Positions 16,493 through 25,930 of a stretch of DNA of 64,000 nt are shown here, piece by piece; the stretch's first letter is position 1, and each line of letters opens with the position of its first letter. The notes below the pieces were generated by a model that was not told where the DNA came from, ran no database searches, and worked only from the letters and a program-made list of their open reading frames with translations. Where the stretch lies: positions 105,629 through 169,628 of the forward strand of contig NZ_LYPL01000015.1 in the NCBI RefSeq assembly GCF_001662075.1. The letters are read 5' to 3'. A program made the position numbers and the translations under genes. Origin of the DNA: Rhizobium bangladeshense. Its GTDB lineage: Bacteria > Pseudomonadota > Alphaproteobacteria > Rhizobiales > Rhizobiaceae.

Positions 16493-17686
16493 ATGCAGCC
16501 GAGTCTTGCTCTTCAAGACGATCAAGAGCATCTCCCGTCGCTTCTGGCAACAGACGCGAAGGAGTTGTCCTATCAACTTCAGCAGCATCAGGCAAAAATC
16601 TTTCCGCCGCTTTCCCAGAAGACGATCAGGACCTTCTCGCCGGCGGAAGCCGCCGCCTTCATCGGCATTGGCGAAGGTTACCTCAGGCAGGTGGCGGCCG
16701 ATGGCCACGGACCGGATCCGCTGGCAAACGGACGCAGGCTTTATAGCGCAACCGACATGGACCGGATCCGCCGCGTTCTCGACGAGCGAAACGGAACGCC
16801 GAAATATGTGCCCGCCCGTAGGCCAGGCGAAAAGCTCCAGATCGTCTCCGTGATGAATTTCAAGGGCGGCTCGGGCAAGACCACCACTGCTGCGCATTTG
16901 GCGCAATTCATGGCGCTGCGGGGCTACCGCGTACTCGCCGTCGACCTCGATCCGCAGGCTTCCCTATCAGCCTTGTTCGGTCATCAGCCGGAATTCGACG
17001 TCGGAGAAGGCGAGACGATCTATGGCGCGATCCGCTATGACGATCCGCGGCCGATCGCCGATATCGTGCGCGCCACTTATACGCCCAATTTGCATCTCAT
17101 CCCGGGCAATCTCGAGCTGATGGAATTCGAGCACGAGACGCCGAAGGCGATGGCGTCCGGCACGGCGGAGACGATGTTCTTCGCCCGCATCGGCGAGGTG
17201 CTGACCGACATCGAAAGCCTCTACGACATCGTGGTCATCGACTGCCCGCCGCAGCTCGGTTTCTTGACTATGTCGGCGCTCTGTGCGGCGACTTCGGTCT
17301 TGATAACCGTTCACCCGCAGATGCTCGACGTCATGTCGATGTCGCAGTTCCTGACAATGACGAGCGAGCTCATGTCGGTCGTCGAGAGGGCCGGCGGGCG
17401 CACCAGCTATGATTGGATGCGCTATCTCGTGACGCGGTTCGAGCCTAATGACGGACCGCAGAGCCAGATGACCGGCTTCATGCGGGCGATCTTCGGCAAT
17501 CGCATGCTCCATAACGCCATGGTGAAATCGACGGCCGTCGCCGACGCCGGCGTCACCAAGCAAACCCTTTATGAGGTCGAGCGGTCGCAGTTCACGCGCG
17601 GAACCTATGACCGGGCGCTGGAGTCGCTGAACCTCGTGAATGGCGAGATCGAAGCGCACATTCGCTCCACCTGGGGAAGGAGATAG
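16493..17686 (+). CDS. repA: Plasmid partitioning ATPase RepA (ParA family)
   Basis: A 397-residue ParA-type ATPase that drives plasmid segregation and represses the repABC promoter. An N-terminal helix-turn-helix region (FSPAEAAAFIGIGEGYLRQV, about residues 45-64) is followed by the deviant Walker A NFKGGSGKTTTAAHL (about 123), AVDLDPQASLSALFG (A') and VVIDCPPQLGFLTM (Walker B). ATG 16493 is chosen; a TTG at 16475 lies inside the upstream inverted repeat and would add six residues. The repB gene starts 2 nt after its stop, so the pair is one transcript. Confidence 0.97.
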   Translation: MQPSLALQDDQEHLPSLLATDAKELSYQLQQHQAKIFPPLSQKTIRTFSPAEAAAFIGIGEGYLRQVAADGHGPDPLANGRRLYSATDMDRIRRVLDERNGTPKYVPARRPGEKLQIVSVMNFKGGSGKTTTAAHLAQFMALRGYRVLAVDLDPQASLSALFGHQPEFDVGEGETIYGAIRYDDPRPIADIVRATYTPNLHLIPGNLELMEFEHETPKAMASGTAETMFFARIGEVLTDIESLYDIVVIDCPPQLGFLTMSALCAATSVLITVHPQMLDVMSMSQFLTMTSELMSVVERAGGRTSYDWMRYLVTRFEPNDGPQSQMTGFMRAIFGNRMLHNAMVKSTAVADAGVTKQTLYEVERSQFTRGTYDRALESLNLVNGEIEAHIRSTWGRR

Positions 17687-17688
17687 AA

Positions 17689-18690
17689 ATGGCGCGCAAG
17701 AATCTCATCGAAATCTCCGCTCCGAACCCGGCAAGGGTGGAATCGATCGCGCCCCGCGACAATCGCCCGATCGCTGGCTTCGTGCCGCAGGAACGGGTCG
17801 GCGTGCCGGTCGGCGGCATTACGAAGACGCTCGGCAACATCACTGAGAAGATGGAGCGGGCAAGCGAGCTGGAACGGCAGCTTGCGGCGGGCCAGATGAT
17901 CATCGAACTCGACCCGGGCCTGATCGACGCCTCCTTCGTCAGCGACCGCCTTGCGATCGACGCGGCCGAACTGGCCGATCTCGTCGAGCAGATCCGCGAA
18001 CACGGGCAGCAGGTTCCGATCCTCGTGCGTCCGCATCCCGAAGCCAAGGGACGTTATCAGGTCGCCTACGGCCATCGACGGCTGGCGGCCATCAGGGACC
18101 TCGGCATCAAGGTTCGTGCGGTCGTGCGCGATCTCACGGATGACCAGCTGGTCGTCAGCCAGGGGCAGGAAAACAGCGCCCGGACCAATCTCTCCTATAT
18201 CGAGCGCGCGCTCTTTGCATCGCGGCTCGAGGAACGCGGCTTCGGCCGGGATGTCATCATGGCAGCGCTCAGTGTCGACAAGGCGGCGCTGTCGAGAATG
18301 CTGATCGTCATGCGGCAGGTGCCTCTCGACCTCATCAACGCCATCGGTGCTGCGCCCGAGATCGGCCGCCGCCGCTGGCTGGAGCTGGGCGAGCGGCTGG
18401 AGAAAGCCCACGTCGGGGCGATCATCGCGGAGTTGTCCGCGGACGACGCGCGCAAGATTTCGAGCGACGAACGCTTTCACCGGGCATTGGTTCTGGCGAC
18501 GAAGAAGACTGCCACGCCGAAGCCGGCGGTGGCCAAAACCGAAATCAGCGGCGTTCCCGTGATGATCAAGAAGACTGCAGCCGGCGCTACTTTCGTCTTC
18601 GACGGCAAGACGGCGCCGGGTTTCGATCAATTCGTCCAGGAACGGCTGCAAGGCCTGTTCCAGGAATTCAAGAAGCACAGAGGAGCGTAG
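17689..18690 (+). CDS. repB: Plasmid partitioning protein RepB (ParB family)
   Basis: A 333-residue centromere-binding protein. The ParB N-terminal nuclease-fold domain is seen around VEQIREHGQQVPILVRPHP and YQVAYGHRRLAAIRDLG, followed by QGQENSARTNLSYIERALF and a helix-turn-helix near VIMAALSVDKAALSRMLIVM. It loads on parS sites and works with RepA in partition and autorepression. It lies 2 nt after repA. A near-consensus parS-like palindrome occurs inside its 3' part (18432-18447), while no clear parS was found elsewhere in the cassette by eye. Confidence 0.97.
   Translation: MARKNLIEISAPNPARVESIAPRDNRPIAGFVPQERVGVPVGGITKTLGNITEKMERASELERQLAAGQMIIELDPGLIDASFVSDRLAIDAAELADLVEQIREHGQQVPILVRPHPEAKGRYQVAYGHRRLAAIRDLGIKVRAVVRDLTDDQLVVSQGQENSARTNLSYIERALFASRLEERGFGRDVIMAALSVDKAALSRMLIVMRQVPLDLINAIGAAPEIGRRRWLELGERLEKAHVGAIIAELSADDARKISSDERFHRALVLATKKTATPKPAVAKTEISGVPVMIKKTAAGATFVFDGKTAPGFDQFVQERLQGLFQEFKKHRGA
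18432..18447. other. parS-like 16-bp near-palindrome inside repB
   Basis: GTTGTCCGCGGACGAC fits the repABC parS pattern GTT-N4-GC-N4-AAC except for one base in the last triplet, and its inner ten bases are a perfect palindrome. It is inside coding sequence, so chance occurrence is quite possible at this GC content. Confidence 0.25.
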
Positions 18691-18699
18691 CGCGCAAAA

Positions 18700-18750
18700 G
18701 AAAAAGGCCCCCAACGACGCCGTCGTGGAAGCCCTTCTCAGATCTTAAGC
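18700..18750 (-). ncRNA. Counter-transcribed RNA (ctRNA/incA) controlling repC
   Basis: The 153-nt repB-repC gap holds a minus-strand unit: a promoter at 18757-18785, a predicted start near 18750 and, about 50 nt on, a GC-rich hairpin (within about 18705-18733) followed by CCTTTTT. This is the position, size and architecture of the small antisense RNAs that repress repC expression and set incompatibility in repABC plasmids such as R. etli p42d. The transcript ends are predicted, not measured. Confidence 0.75.
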
Positions 18751-18756
18751 ACATCG

Positions 18757-18785
18757 AGAATCGCATTTCCACGAATCACAGTCAA
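18757..18785 (-). promoter_or_regulatory. Promoter of the repC antisense RNA
   Basis: On the minus strand, TTGACT (complement of 18780-18785) and GATTCT (complement of 18757-18762) are separated by exactly 17 nt, a near-consensus sigma-70 arrangement facing away from repC. Confidence 0.65.
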
Positions 18786-18795
18786 GAGTCTTAGG

Positions 18796-18808
18796 CACCA
18801 AATTGGTG
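18796..18808 (+). promoter_or_regulatory. Small inverted repeat in the repC leader
   Basis: CACCAA-A-TTGGTG lies 36 nt before the repC start. In repABC leaders an alternative stem can hide the repC ribosome site when the antisense RNA binds; this dyad is a candidate part of that switch. Confidence 0.35.
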
Positions 18809-18843
18809 GATGGTTTTCTTTTGCCTGAACGAAGGTGAAGGCA

Positions 18844-20148
18844 ATGGAGAGTGGATATGTGACGACGCCCTTTGGGCGGCGGCCGATGTCGCTCGGCATG
18901 CTGGCAAGCCAGCAATTGGCCGAGGCGATCGAGCCGGGGATGAAACGCAGCAAATGGAAACTGTTTCGCGCAATCTGCGAGGCACGGCCGGCACTCGGTG
19001 TGACCGACCGGGCGCTGACCGTGCTCGATGCGCTTCTGAGCTTTTATCCAGATGACGAGGTTTCCGAGGAGAAAGGTCTGATCGTCTTTCCTTCGAACGC
19101 GCAACTGTCGCTTCGCGCTCGCGGAATGACCCCGGCGACGCTGCGTCGGCATCTCGCCGTGCTGGTGGAGGCCGGCCTGATCCTGCGCAAGGACAGCCCG
19201 AATGGAAAGCGCTATGTCCGCCGCGACAGGGAAGGGGTGATTGGTGAGGCCTTCGGCTTCAGCGTCGCGCCGCTTCTCGCTCGCGCAGTCGAAATCGAAG
19301 GTCTGGCAGCCCAAGCGGCCGCCGATCGGGAGCTGCTGAGGGTGACCAGGGAGCGCCTGACGATTTGCCGCCGGGATATCTCCAAGCTGATTTCGGCAGC
19401 TATCGAGGAAGCGATTCCCGGAGACTGGGAGCAGATGACGACGATGTTTCGGGCGCTTGTCGCCAGGATTCCGCGGGTGGCAGGCGTTGAGGAGCTGACA
19501 GCATTGCTCGACGAGATGGGGCTGCTGCGCGACGAAGTCGTCAACCTGCTGGAAAGACGTGTTAAAACGGAAAAAATAGACTCCAATGAGTCTCAAATTG
19601 AGCGTCACAAACAGAATTCAAACCCCGACTCCATATCTGAACTTGAACCAAGCTTCGAGACGAAGCAGGGCGAAAAGGCAGTGGCCGGCAAGGACCCGAA
19701 GGCCGAGCCGCTCGGTGAGGCAAGGCGGGAGCCGCCGAGGACGTCCATAGGAACGGACAGCAAGGCTCCGGGCACGACCGCTTCGCTGGCCGGCAATAGC
19801 CTGAAATCCTTCCCGCTCGGTCTCGTTCTCCAGGCTTGCCCTGCGATTGTCGACTATGGGCCGGGCGGAACGATCGACAGCTGGCGAGATCTGATGTCGG
19901 CCGCCGTCATTGTGCGCTCGATGCTCGGCGTCAGTCCCTCGGCCTATGAGGAAGCTTGTGTGGGCATGGGACCGGAGAACGCTGCGACAGTGATCGCCTG
20001 CATTCTGGAAAGGGGAGGACATATCAATTCGCCTGGTGGCTATCTCCGCGATTTGACCCGCAGGACCGAGAGGGGCGAGTTTGCGATCGGCCCGATGCTG
20101 ATGGCGCTTGTGCGTGCCAATGGTGGAGCGAGACGCCATGCCGGTTGA
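18844..20148 (+). CDS. repC: Replication initiator RepC
   Basis: The 434-residue initiator of repABC replicons, beginning MESGYVTTPFGRRPMSLGML, a conserved RepC opening. ATG 18844 is preferred because GAAGG at 18831-18835 is its ribosome site; a GTG at 18835 overlaps that site. The N-terminal half is the winged-helix DNA-binding region (LSLRARGMTPATLRRHLAVLVEAGLILR), followed by a long helical segment and a variable acidic linker (about 240-310), then the conserved C-terminal block (GGTIDSWRDLMSAAVIVRSM). RepC binds the origin located within its own gene. Expression is limited by the antisense RNA upstream. Confidence 0.97.
   Translation: MESGYVTTPFGRRPMSLGMLASQQLAEAIEPGMKRSKWKLFRAICEARPALGVTDRALTVLDALLSFYPDDEVSEEKGLIVFPSNAQLSLRARGMTPATLRRHLAVLVEAGLILRKDSPNGKRYVRRDREGVIGEAFGFSVAPLLARAVEIEGLAAQAAADRELLRVTRERLTICRRDISKLISAAIEEAIPGDWEQMTTMFRALVARIPRVAGVEELTALLDEMGLLRDEVVNLLERRVKTEKIDSNESQIERHKQNSNPDSISELEPSFETKQGEKAVAGKDPKAEPLGEARREPPRTSIGTDSKAPGTTASLAGNSLKSFPLGLVLQACPAIVDYGPGGTIDSWRDLMSAAVIVRSMLGVSPSAYEEACVGMGPENAATVIACILERGGHINSPGGYLRDLTRRTERGEFAIGPMLMALVRANGGARRHAG
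19559..19650. other. AT-rich stretch in repC, candidate replication origin (oriV)
   Basis: This part of repC is clearly poorer in GC than its surroundings (GTTAAAACGGAAAAAATAG and following) and holds a short dyad GACT-N6-AGTC at 19579-19592. In studied repABC plasmids the origin maps to an AT-rich region in the middle of repC, so this is the best candidate here. Confidence 0.55.
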
Positions 20149-20393
20149 GCTGCACTGCAGTAGTGCCCTGGTGTTTGGCGATAGCACCGATGTTGTCAGT
20201 GGGAAGCTCGGAGCCGCGCCGTTTCGTCGAGAAAGAAGCGCGACACTGCCCGAATTTTCGGCAGAGCGATTTGTGTCCTCCTATGCGATCGGCAACCTGA
20301 ATGGTACGAGTGGTAGGAAGTATGCGTCACTTCGCACTCGGCCGGTACACCGGCCCTAATCGGCTGCTGGCGAGCGGTTTGGTGAGGGGGTGC

Positions 20394-21413
20394 TCAACGC
20401 CAGCGCGGCGGCGCGGTGCTTTCCCGCAGGATCAGCTCAACCGGCCACAATTCGTGGATCTCGTCTACGGCCCGCCCAGCGATAAGCTGGAGCGTTAGCT
20501 CGGCGCAACGCGTTCCCGCCGCACGCATTGAGGATCGCGTGGTCGAGAGCGAAGGCACCATGTTTTCGGCCGTCAGATAAGGGAAGACGTCGTCATGGGC
20601 GATAACGGAAACGTCCTGTCCCACTGTCATCCCTAGCGAACGGACGGCGCGATAAACGCCAAGCGCTGTCATGGTGGAACCGGCAACGATGGCGGTTGGT
20701 GCATTCGCACTCTCGAGAAAAGAGCGGGCATGGCGGAAGCCGCTCTCGTCGGAGAATTTATCGCAGACCATCAGATTGGGATCTGCGGTGAGCCCGCGCT
20801 CCTGATGGGCTATGCGAAATCCCTGCTCGCGATGGATCGCATAAGTCTTGCCCCGCAGACCATTGATCATGGCGATGCGCCGGTGTCCGAGATCGAGCAG
20901 GTGTTCGGTGGCTCGGCGCACGGCACCTTCATTATCGATATCGAGCCAAGCATGAACGTGCTCCGTCTCCGAGCGGCCGTGAACCAGGAAAGGCACGCCG
21001 AGGCTGTTCAGCATCTCGATCCGTGGGTCGTTGGGACGTGGCGAATGAATGATTACTGCATCCACCCGGCGGCTCTCGACCAGTCGTCGATAGGCCTGGA
21101 TCTCGTCCTCATCATTGTGCGCGGTGATAGGTGTGATGAGAATATCCGTGTCGGCGGTTTCCAGGCGTTGCGCCATCCCAGACACGAATTCAGCGAAATG
21201 AATTTCTCCCGAACGTCCCATCATAACGCCTATCGCTCCGGCTCGTCCGGTCTTTAGGCGCACGGCATTGATATCAGGGCGATAGCCGAGCCGCATTGCT
21301 TCGCTGGCAACCCTTGCGCGCGTGGCTTCGCTCACCTCCGGATAGCCGCTGAGTGCGCGGCTGACCGTCGTCGGAGAAAGCCCTAGCTGCTTTGCAAATT
21401 CACGAAGTTTCAT
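20394..21413 (-). CDS. thuR: LacI-family regulator of trehalose utilisation (ThuR)
   Basis: A 339-residue LacI/GalR-type regulator. It begins MKLREFAKQLGLSPTTVSRALSGYPEVSE, the canonical N-terminal helix-turn-helix and hinge, followed by a periplasmic-binding-like effector domain (GAIGVMMGRSG; HLLDLGHRRIAMINGL). ATG 21413 places the helix-turn-helix at the exact family position. It is divergent from thuE; the orientation and gene order match thuR-thuEFGKAB of Sinorhizobium meliloti, where it responds to trehalose or related disaccharides. A 34-bp perfect palindrome with a LacI-type core lies 70 bp upstream and probably serves both directions. Confidence 0.88.
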   Translation of the reverse strand: MKLREFAKQLGLSPTTVSRALSGYPEVSEATRARVASEAMRLGYRPDINAVRLKTGRAGAIGVMMGRSGEIHFAEFVSGMAQRLETADTDILITPITAHNDEDEIQAYRRLVESRRVDAVIIHSPRPNDPRIEMLNSLGVPFLVHGRSETEHVHAWLDIDNEGAVRRATEHLLDLGHRRIAMINGLRGKTYAIHREQGFRIAHQERGLTADPNLMVCDKFSDESGFRHARSFLESANAPTAIVAGSTMTALGVYRAVRSLGMTVGQDVSVIAHDDVFPYLTAENMVPSLSTTRSSMRAAGTRCAELTLQLIAGRAVDEIHELWPVELILRESTAPPRWR

Positions 21414-21482
21414 CGGTGTCTTCTTTGTCCGCGCAATCAATGGACGATGCGTTGACGATGCGCAACGGGCAAGTGCCAACTG

Positions 21483-21516
21483 GCGGAACAATTGAAAACG
21501 TTTTCAATTGTTCCGC
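21483..21516. promoter_or_regulatory. 34-bp perfect palindrome between thuR and thuE, putative ThuR operator
   Basis: Seventeen bases are mirrored exactly around the C/G dinucleotide at 21499/21500. The core GAAAACGTTTTC matches the LacI/GalR operator style with central CG, and the flanks CAATT and AATTG extend it well beyond a single 16-20 bp operator. Confidence 0.8.
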
Positions 21517-21681
21517 TTCAAAATGTCCGCTACAAGACCGAAACTACGCGTTTTGCTTGGTGCGGTAATCGTTTTGTTCGCTAAAATGCAACTGCCAGAA
21601 GCTGTTTCGGTGTCTTGACGCCGTTCCGAGCTTCTGCAATGTTCTCTTTGCCAAATCGATTTCAATTTCTGGGAGGAAATT

Positions 21682-22944
21682 ATGAAAAAGCTTGCTCTGG
21701 CTTTATTCGCGCTCGGCGTCGCGATCGCTGCCGGTCCGATCCATGCCGCTGAAATTTCATTTGCCGCCAACACCACAGGAAAAAACGTCGAATTCCTCAA
21801 CAAGCAGCTGGCGATTTTCGAGAAGGAGACCGGTAACCAGGTCAAGCTGGTGACCATGCCCTCATCGAGCAGCGAGCAGTTTTCCCAATATCGCCTGTGG
21901 CTTGCCGCCGGAAACAAGGACATAGACGTCTACCAGACCGACGTCATCTGGGCGCCGCAGCTCGCCGACCAGTTTATCGATCTGAAGGAGGCCACCAATG
22001 ACGTGGCCGGCAAGTTCTTCCCGTCGATCATCGCCTCGCAGACTGTCAACGGCCGGCTCGTGGCGCTGCCGCTATTTACCGATGCTCCGGCGCTGTTTTA
22101 CCGGAAGGACCTGCTCGACAAATATGGCAAGCAGCCGCCGAAGACCTGGGACGAGATGGCCGCAACCGCCAAGGAGATTGAGGAAAAGGAGCGTCAGGCC
22201 GGACAGAAGGATCTCTGGGGCTACGTCTTCCAGGGCAATTCCTATGAAGGGCTGACCTGCAACGCGCTGGAATGGGTGAAGTCGTCGGGTGGCGGCCAGA
22301 TCGTCGAGCCGGACGGGACGATCTCGATCAACAACGAGAAGGCGGCAGCAGCGCTTGAACGCGCCAAGGGCTGGATCGGAACGATCTCGCCGCCGGGCGT
22401 GCTCGCATATCAGGAAGAAGAGTCGCGTGGCGTCTGGCAGACCGGCAATGCCGTCTTCATGCGCAACTGGCCCTATGCCTATTCCCTCGGCAACGGCGCC
22501 GACAGCGCCGTCAAGGGCAAGTTCGACGTGACGACGCTGCCGGTTGCAGCCGCCGGCGACAAGCCATCCTCGACACTCGGCGGCTGGAACCTGGCGGTGT
22601 CGAAATATTCCGAAAAACAGGAAGCAGCCATCGCGCTCGTAAAATTCCTGGCGTCGAAGGATGTTCAAAAGGCCCGTGCTATCGAGCTGTCCAATTTGCC
22701 GACGCTGACCGACCTTTATGACGACAAGGATGTGGCCGCCGCGCAGCCCTTCATGCCGAACTGGAAACCGATTTTCCAGGATGCGGTGCCGCGTCCTTCG
22801 GCGACCGCCAAGGTAAAGTACAACGAAGTCTCTTCGAAGTTTTGGACGGCAGTGCACAACACCCTGTCCGGCAGCGGCTCAGCTGCCGAGAACCTCGAGC
22901 TTCTCGAAGCCGACCTGACGACCCTCAAGGGCGATGCCTGGTAA
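21682..22944 (+). CDS. thuE: Trehalose/disaccharide-binding protein (ThuE)
   Basis: A 420-residue extracellular solute-binding protein of family 1 (maltose/trehalose type). The first 25 residues form a signal peptide (MKKLALALFALGVAIAAG, cleavage near IHAAEI). Further landmarks are FEKETGNQVKLVTMP, DVYQTDVIWAPQLADQFIDL and LPLFTDAPALFYRKDLLDKYG, typical of TreS/ThuE-like receptors. A GGGAGGAAAT ribosome site precedes the ATG. It is the first gene of the thuEFGKAB operon and supplies the ligand to ThuFG-ThuK. In S. meliloti the system takes up trehalose, maltose and sucrose. Confidence 0.92.
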   Translation: MKKLALALFALGVAIAAGPIHAAEISFAANTTGKNVEFLNKQLAIFEKETGNQVKLVTMPSSSSEQFSQYRLWLAAGNKDIDVYQTDVIWAPQLADQFIDLKEATNDVAGKFFPSIIASQTVNGRLVALPLFTDAPALFYRKDLLDKYGKQPPKTWDEMAATAKEIEEKERQAGQKDLWGYVFQGNSYEGLTCNALEWVKSSGGGQIVEPDGTISINNEKAAAALERAKGWIGTISPPGVLAYQEEESRGVWQTGNAVFMRNWPYAYSLGNGADSAVKGKFDVTTLPVAAAGDKPSSTLGGWNLAVSKYSEKQEAAIALVKFLASKDVQKARAIELSNLPTLTDLYDDKDVAAAQPFMPNWKPIFQDAVPRPSATAKVKYNEVSSKFWTAVHNTLSGSGSAAENLELLEADLTTLKGDAW

Positions 22945-23013
22945 GTTCCGGGATCGGCGGCCGTCAGGTCGTCGGTCCAGTCTCCGAGTGGCTGAACAGG
23001 GGATAGGCGTTTC

Positions 23014-23999
23014 ATGACTGAAATCGTAGTTCCGCAAGCAGTTGAACCAAGGATTTCCACTCTCAGAGCCGCGACTGAGCTGCGATCCGAGCGTGTTCGA
23101 TCCGCCTGGATGTTTCTGGCACCGACGCTGCTGATCCTGGCAATCGTCGCCGGATGGCCGCTGTTCAGAACGATCTATTTCAGCTTCACGAATGCCTCGC
23201 TCAACGAGCTTGGCAATGCTCGCTTCGTCGGCTTTGACAATTATCTGTCGTGGGTGACGCTGAAGAGCGGAAAGACCGTCTATCGGGGGCTGCTTGCCGA
23301 TCCGGTCTGGTGGAAAGCCGTCTGGAACACTGCCAAGTTCACCATCCTTTCGGTGGTGCTCGAGACCATGCTCGGGCTGATCGTCGCGCTCGTGCTCAAT
23401 GCACGATTCGTCGGGCGCGGGATCGTACGGGCCGCAATCCTCATTCCCTGGGCGATCCCGACCATCGTCTCGGCCAAGATGTGGGCCTGGATGCTCAACG
23501 ACCAGTTCGGCATCCTGAACGATGTCCTGCTCGGCTTCGGCCTGATCAGCGAGAAGATTGCCTGGACCGCCAATCCTGAGACAGCGATGGTCGCGGTGCT
23601 GATCGTCGACGTCTGGAAGACGACGCCCTTCATGGCGCTTCTGATCCTTGCTGGACTGCAGATGGTTCCGGGCGATATCTATGAGGCCGCCAAGATCGAC
23701 GGCGTCAATCCGATCAAGGTTTTCTGGCGCCTGACGCTGCCGCTGATCCGCCCTGCCATCATGGTTGCCGTGATCTTCCGGATGCTGGACGCGATGCGCA
23801 TCTTCGATCTCATCTATGTATTGACGCCCAACAATGCGCAGACGAAGACCATGTCGGTCATGGCGCGCGAGAACCTGTTCGACTTCGACAAGTTCGCCTA
23901 TGGCGCCACGGCATCGACGGTGCTCTTCCTGATCATTGCCTCCGTCACCGTCTTCTATATCTGGCTCGGCCGCGTCAGGCTCGGCGGGGAGGAACGCTG

Positions 24000-24000
<1 letters not shown>
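23014..24000 (+). CDS. thuF: Trehalose ABC transporter permease (ThuF)
   Basis: A 328-residue MalF-like inner-membrane subunit. A cytosolic N-terminus of about 35 residues is followed by about six membrane segments; the coupling motif is YEAAKIDGVNPIKVFWRLTLPLI near residue 228. It has no large periplasmic P2 loop, as is usual for rhizobial sugar permeases. Its stop codon TGA overlaps the ATG of thuG (24000-24002), so the two permeases are translationally coupled. Confidence 0.92.
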
Positions 24001-24830
<830 letters not shown>

Positions 24831-24841
24831 GGGAGTGGGAC

Positions 24842-25867
24842 ATGGCAGAAATCCGACTGGAGAACATCCGGAAGAGCTTCGGCGCTTTCGAGGTGATCAA
24901 GGGCGTGACGATGGACATCCGCCGCGGCGAGTTCATGGTCTTCGTGGGACCGTCGGGATGCGGCAAGTCCACCTTGCTCAGGCTTATCTCCGGCCTTGAG
25001 GACATTACGTCGGGGACGCTGGCCTTCGACAACGTGATGGTGAACCAGCACGCGCCCTCGAAGAGAGGGATCGCCATGGTATTCCAGTCCTACGCGCTTT
25101 ATCCGCATATGACTGTTTTCGACAACATGGCGTTCGGCATGAAACTGTCAGGACGCACCAAGGACGAGTGCCGCCAGCGCGTCGAACAGGCGGCCGGCAT
25201 GCTGCAGCTCTCATCGTACCTCGAGCGCCTGCCGCGGCAGCTTTCCGGCGGACAGCGTCAGCGCGTTGCAATCGGCCGGGCGATCGTCCGCGACCCCAAG
25301 GTCTTTCTCTTCGATGAGCCGTTGTCCAATCTCGATGCGGCGCTTCGCGTCGCGACGAGGCTCGAAATCGCCAAGCTTCATCGCAGCATGCACAACACGA
25401 CGATGATCTATGTGACGCATGATCAGGTCGAGGCCATGACTCTGGCCGACCGGATCTGCGTGCTGCGGGACGGTGTCGTGGAGCAGATCGGCACGCCGCT
25501 GGAGCTTTATGAAAGCCCCAATTCGCTTTTCGTGGCTGGCTTCATCGGCTCGCCGAAAATGAATTTCCTGTCGGCCGGACTGGCAGAGCCCTATGGCAGC
25601 CATACGATCGGCGTGCGCGCGGAGCATGTTCGCATCGCGCCCGAGTCACCGGTTTGGAGCGGCACGGTTATCCATTCGGAAATCCTCGGCTCCGATAGCT
25701 TCGTCTATGTGGATATCGGGGCAGACGAGCCGCTCATCGTGCGCGAGGCCGGTGTCTCCCGTCACGAGCCGGGCCAGTTGCTTGGCCTTGCCCCGCTTGC
25801 CGGCCACGTCCACCGTTTCGATCGTTCGGGCCGCGCGCTCGAGCGTCAATCCATGCAGGCTGCCTGA
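24842..25867 (+). CDS. thuK: Trehalose ABC transporter ATP-binding protein (ThuK)
   Basis: A 341-residue MalK/UgpC-type ATPase: Walker A GPSGCGKSTL (about 38), Q-loop MVFQSYALYPHM, signature LSGGQRQRVAIGRAIV (about 134), Walker B VFLFDEPLSNLD and the H-loop YVTHDQVEAMTLADRI. The C-terminal third carries the TOBE regulatory barrel (TIGVRAEHVRIAPES). ATG 24842 starts the conserved MAEIRLENIRKSFG; the open frame continues upstream into thuG but that part overlaps the permease. It follows thuG by 11 nt. Confidence 0.94.
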   Translation: MAEIRLENIRKSFGAFEVIKGVTMDIRRGEFMVFVGPSGCGKSTLLRLISGLEDITSGTLAFDNVMVNQHAPSKRGIAMVFQSYALYPHMTVFDNMAFGMKLSGRTKDECRQRVEQAAGMLQLSSYLERLPRQLSGGQRQRVAIGRAIVRDPKVFLFDEPLSNLDAALRVATRLEIAKLHRSMHNTTMIYVTHDQVEAMTLADRICVLRDGVVEQIGTPLELYESPNSLFVAGFIGSPKMNFLSAGLAEPYGSHTIGVRAEHVRIAPESPVWSGTVIHSEILGSDSFVYVDIGADEPLIVREAGVSRHEPGQLLGLAPLAGHVHRFDRSGRALERQSMQAA

Positions 25868-25930
25868 CCTTCCCAGGATCGATGTTCCTCCCAAGACTCG
25901 ATCCGTTTTAAACGACAAGGAGAAAACGAC

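Noticed and set aside
20138..20359. Possible small gene overlapping the end of repC (from ATG 20138)
   Set aside because: It overlaps repC by 11 nt and has no family resemblance, and the sequence after repC shows no clear coding signal.
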